Shown here piece by piece: positions 5,160 to 6,916 of a stretch of 6,916 bases of DNA (its first letter is position 1; each line of letters begins with the position of its first letter). The translations under genes were made by a program, and so were the position numbers. The stretch comes from Methanobacteriota archaeon (GTDB taxonomy: Archaea; Thermoplasmatota; Poseidoniia; Poseidoniales; Poseidoniaceae), in NCBI GenBank assembly GCA_018645535.1, contig JABGWN010000242.1, positions 1-6,916 of the forward strand. Direction: 5' to 3'. The notes beneath the pieces are model-generated. The model was not told the DNA's origin. It saw nothing but the letters and a program-made list of their open reading frames with translations, and searched no databases.

Positions 5160-5555
5160 TACAATTTGTTTCGCTGTTGCAGCGATACGTGGCCAACGCT
5201 CTGCAGCCTCACGGGAAACTGGTCCTTTGATATCGGATCCTTGAACTTCACCCTTGAGGTTTGTAATGACACATGCGTTGTCTTCGAATTGAACCCATGT
5301 TCCGTCAGCACGACGGAATGGTCGGCGTTGACGAATGATGACAGCATTGAACATCTGTCGTCGTGTGTCTGGAGTACCCTTCTTGACTGAAACCTTGGTC
5401 ATATCACCAACGCCACCAGCAGGGTATCGACGCATAGTACCACCGAGCTTGATGACGTTCACGATTTGAACGATCTTAGCACCGGTGTTGTCAGCGACGT
5501 GTAGTCGAGCCATTGTTGGCAATCCACGGGTTTGACGGCCTGCGATTCCTCTCAT
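5157..5555 (-). CDS. rplN: Ribosomal protein uL14 (50S)
   Basis: uL14 lies on the subunit interface and forms inter-subunit bridges; in archaea it is also part of the surface where aIF6 docks. The 132-residue product is the standard archaeal length and shows VADNTGAKIVQIVNVIKLGG at 20-39, GVGDMTKVSVKKGTPD at 48-63, AVIIRQRRPFRRADG at 71-85, FEDNACVITNLKGEVQGSDIKGPVSREAAERWPRIA at 90-125. ATG 5555 overlaps the uS17 stop as TGATG and is 6 nt from a GGGGGTGA site at 5569-5562. An in-frame GTG at 5558 would leave only 3 nt of spacing, so it is not preferred. Confidence 0.98.
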   Translation of the reverse strand: MRGIAGRQTRGLPTMARLHVADNTGAKIVQIVNVIKLGGTMRRYPAGGVGDMTKVSVKKGTPDTRRQMFNAVIIRQRRPFRRADGTWVQFEDNACVITNLKGEVQGSDIKGPVSREAAERWPRIAATAKQIV

Positions 5556-5890
5556 CACTCGTCACCCCCGGTCATTTCAACAACACAGAATGAAACTGTC
5601 TTGGAAAGAGGTCGGCATTCCATAACACGTACGGAATCTCCAATTTCGACATCGCCAATACAACTTGGCAGATGTGCACTTAGAGCACTGGTTCGCTTTT
5701 CGAAACGTTCGTACTTCTTCATGTAACGAACATTGTTTCGCTCGATTGTAATTGTCTTCTGCATTCCGATTCCGGATACTACGCCTTCGAATACCTGTCC
5801 ACGCAAGCGCAAGCTTCCGTAGAACGGGCAGTTCTCGTCGCCGTCCCATTCATCTGTTGGTCTTTTTACGTCAATTCCGATGTCTCGCAT
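5555..5890 (-). CDS. rpsQ: Ribosomal protein uS17 (30S)
   Basis: uS17 is a primary 16S rRNA-binding protein with an OB fold. The 111-residue product starts MRDIGIDVKRP, as archaeal uS17 does, and continues with CPFYGSLRLRGQVFEGVVSGIGMQKTITIER (21-51), YMKKYERFEKRTSALSAHLP (57-76) and the hallmark ECRPLSKTVSF (91-101). AAGGAGG at 5904-5898 is 7 nt before ATG 5890. The in-frame ATG at 5896 overlaps the Rnp1 stop (ATGA) but has only 1 nt of spacing, so it is less likely, though still possible for a coupled start. Many archaeal homologues have a second cysteine a few residues before the CPF motif; the sequence here has Asp-Gly-Asp-Glu-Asn before the single Cys21. Confidence 0.97.
   Translation of the reverse strand: MRDIGIDVKRPTDEWDGDENCPFYGSLRLRGQVFEGVVSGIGMQKTITIERNNVRYMKKYERFEKRTSALSAHLPSCIGDVEIGDSVRVMECRPLSKTVSFCVVEMTGGDE
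5562..5569 (-). promoter_or_regulatory. Shine-Dalgarno site deciding the start of uL14
   Basis: GGGGGTGA within the end of uS17 lies 6 nt before ATG 5555 and 3 nt before the alternative GTG 5558. The spacing favours the ATG, which overlaps the uS17 stop. Confidence 0.7.
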
Positions 5891-5892
5891 CT

Positions 5893-6150
5893 TCATGCCT
5901 CCTTATAGTTGCGGCGCATTCTATCTTCAGGTCGTTGCCGCAAGGACGATCCTTTGAGGACGGTAGTTCCGCCGTTGAGTGTAAATTGGATACTTGATTT
6001 TCCGAACACACGCTCGATGTTGTGTTCAAGGATCGTTACTGTATGTTGTGATTCATCGACGACAAGTCCAGTGCGTCCGATGAGGGTGGAGTCTGTGGAA
6101 CCAACGACATTAAGCGTCTGTCCCATCCAAGTCTTGTTCATATCTGTCAT
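5893..6150 (-). CDS. rnp1: RNase P protein component 1 (Rpp29/Pop4 homologue)
   Basis: This is the archaeal Rpp29/Pop4 subunit of RNase P, the ribonucleoprotein that matures tRNA 5' ends. It binds the specificity domain of the RNA together with Rpp21. The 85-residue product is short but complete. It has the Sm-like beta-barrel pattern: LNVVGSTDSTLIGRTGLVVDESQHTVTI at about 13-40, a further strand ending in VFGKSSIQFTL, and the diagnostic C-terminal LKGSSLRQRPEDRMRR (65-80). The ATG at 6150 shares a base with the aIF1 stop (TAATG) and follows GGAGGTGA at 6162-6155. Its location between aIF1 and uS17 is the conserved archaeal one and supports the call independently of the sequence. Confidence 0.95.
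   Translation of the reverse strand: MTDMNKTWMGQTLNVVGSTDSTLIGRTGLVVDESQHTVTILEHNIERVFGKSSIQFTLNGGTTVLKGSSLRQRPEDRMRRNYKEA
5898..5904 (-). promoter_or_regulatory. Shine-Dalgarno site deciding the start of uS17
   Basis: AAGGAGG in the last codons of Rnp1 is 7 nt before ATG 5890 but only 1 nt before the alternative ATG 5896. This favours the shorter protein, which also begins where archaeal homologues do. Confidence 0.75.
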
Positions 6151-6449
6151 TATCTCACCTCCACATTAAATCCATTATTTCTTAGTACGTTTGCTGCCTT
6201 CTTTTTGTGATCGCCTTGAAGTTCTATGATTCGACCCTTAACAGTTCCTCCGGCAGCACATTTGTTTTTGAGTAATTTTGCTAGTTCGTTGATGTCGATT
6301 GCTACGTCTTCAATACCTTCCACTTTGGTGACAATTTTTCCATATCTCCTTCGGTCAGTTGACAAGATTGCTCTTTGTTGCTCCTTAGCGATTTCTTGAC
6401 AGATGCATAGCTCATCAGGGAGCCCACACACACTGCAAATTGCCGCCAT
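6150..6449 (-). CDS. Translation initiation factor aIF1 (SUI1 family)
   Basis: aIF1 binds the small subunit near the P site and promotes accurate start-codon selection. The 99-residue product opens with an archaeal zinc-ribbon-like segment with cysteines 5, 8, 15 and 17. The SUI1 domain follows at about 28-99. It contains the basic loop DRRRYGK (32-38), LAKLLKNKCAAGGTVK (56-71), the family signature ELQGDHKKKAANVLRNNGF (76-94) and a short C-terminal tail. The start ATG 6449 is 9 nt from GAGGTGA at 6465-6459. The leader between uL29 and this gene, 21 nt, is the largest non-coding gap in the window. Co-transcription with ribosomal proteins is standard in Euryarchaeota. Confidence 0.96.
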   Translation of the reverse strand: MAAICSVCGLPDELCICQEIAKEQQRAILSTDRRRYGKIVTKVEGIEDVAIDINELAKLLKNKCAAGGTVKGRIIELQGDHKKKAANVLRNNGFNVEVR

Positions 6450-6470
6450 AGTCGTTCATCACCTCGTTGT

Positions 6471-6671
6471 TTAGTTGGTAGCCCCATGAAGATAGGACTT
6501 GATGCGTGCAATACTTCGGCGTGTTGCCTTGTATGCACCCATATTGGAAGGTGTACCACCGAGTGCCTTCTCAGCCTGGAGTTGAAGAAGTTCTTCTTGC
6601 AATTCAAGAAGTCTTGCTCCAAGAGCCTCTTGGCTCATTGCTGCGATATCACGGTTGCGGACGTGGCTCAT
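6471..6671 (-). CDS. rpmC: Ribosomal protein uL29 (50S)
   Basis: uL29 lies beside the polypeptide exit tunnel and contributes to the docking site for targeting factors such as SRP. The 66-residue product is two long helices, as in the family. The first covers residues 13-36 (SQEALGARLLELQEELLQLQAE), and the second follows the KALGGTPSN turn as YKATRRSIARIKSYLH (47-62). Length and pattern are standard. The ATG overlaps the uS3 stop as ATGA, and GAGGTGA at 6682-6676 supplies the SD. The order uS3-uL29-aIF1 is archaeal; in bacteria uL16 lies between uS3 and uL29. Confidence 0.97.
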   Translation of the reverse strand: MSHVRNRDIAAMSQEALGARLLELQEELLQLQAEKALGGTPSNMGAYKATRRSIARIKSYLHGATN

Positions 6672-6916
6672 TGAGTCACCTCTGCGTTTGTATCAGAAGC
6701 TGCTTCTGAGTCTTCTCTGATCAATAATTCTTCATTGGAGAAGATTGTGATTTCGTGAGGAAGACGAGTGTTTGCTCGCATAATCTCAACGGTTACACCA
6801 ATTGTTCCGAGTTTCTTGACTGCAACTGAATAGCCCTTGTCCATATGTAGAAGTGCAGTTTCACCGCAATACTTGACGTGTCCCTTGATGAACTTCTGTG
6901 TTCGGTTACGAGAACC
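6668..6916 (-). CDS. rpsC: Ribosomal protein uS3 (30S), C-terminal part (partial)
   Basis: The frame is open from the window edge and ends at a TGA that overlaps the uL29 start. I translated 82 residues directly. They contain RNRTQKFIKGHVKYCGET, then HMDKGYSVAVKKLGTIGVTVEIM, which matches the C-terminal domain of archaeal uS3 with its characteristic K-x-G-x-x-G-V strand. After RLPHEITIF comes a variable acidic tail ending in AEVTQ. uS3 lines the mRNA entry channel of the small subunit. The N-terminal KH domain lies outside the window. Confidence 0.95.
   Translation of the reverse strand, partial: GSRNRTQKFIKGHVKYCGETALLHMDKGYSVAVKKLGTIGVTVEIMRANTRLPHEITIFSNEELLIREDSEAASDTNAEVTQ

Noticed and set aside
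6450..6470. Possible internal promoter or leader before aIF1
   Set aside because: The 21-nt gap holds the SD and has no TATA/BRE-like sequence with room for a start site.
6302..6622. A 106-codon minus-strand frame across uL29 and aIF1
   Set aside because: It overlaps both real genes out of frame and has no conserved motif.
1..6916. Possible mobile element, CRISPR, defence system or horizontally transferred island
   Set aside because: Every part of the window is covered by the archaeal spc gene order with gaps of at most 21 nt. No inverted repeats, integrase, attachment site or spaced direct repeats were seen.

Overview
The window is a gapless stretch of an archaeal S10/spc-type ribosomal protein operon, encoded entirely on the minus strand and read from right to left. 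In transcription order it holds: the 3' end of rpsC (uS3), rpmC (uL29), the aIF1/SUI1 initiation factor, the RNase P protein Rnp1 (Rpp29/Pop4), uS17, uL14, uL24, eS4, uL5, uS14, uS8, uL6, eL32, eL19, uL18, uS5, and the first six codons of what is almost certainly uL30. Proteins with no bacterial counterpart in this operon (eS4, eL32, eL19, aIF1, Rnp1) and the order itself place it in Archaea. Moderate GC, strong GAGGTGA-type Shine-Dalgarno (SD) sites, and ribosomal proteins with acidic or basic extensions fit a mesophilic planktonic euryarchaeon, for example Thermoplasmatota/Marine Group II (Poseidoniia). That assignment is an inference from memory and was not tested.

Layout: 6916-6150 carries uS3 (partial), uL29 and aIF1. 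6150-5555 carries Rnp1 and uS17. 5555-4740 carries uL14 and uL24. 4734-3509 carries eS4 and uL5. 3506-2400 carries uS14, uS8 and uL6. 2394-789 carries eL32, eL19 and uL18. 789-1 carries uS5 and the start of uL30. The largest non-coding gap is 21 nt (6450-6470). There is therefore no room for a promoter, terminator, RNA gene or mobile element, and transcription must start to the right of the window. Neighbouring genes either overlap by 1-4 nt (TGATG, TAATG, ATGA, TTGA) or lie 1-21 nt apart. Nearly every start has a recognisable SD within the end of the preceding gene, so the proteins are probably translationally coupled.

Functionally the genes build both ribosomal subunits. They are co-expressed with a start-site selection factor (aIF1) and a subunit of the tRNA 5'-processing enzyme RNase P. 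This is core housekeeping DNA, and I see no defence, mobile or novel metabolic system. The points worth a second look are protein-level elaborations: an apparent SAP domain plus an acidic linker fused to the N terminus of eL32; an N-terminal extension with a five-arginine tract on uS5, plus loss of the cysteine-rich loop motif usual in archaeal uS5; a basic insertion that splits the KOW motif of uL24; and stop codons fused to an identical SD octamer at three junctions.
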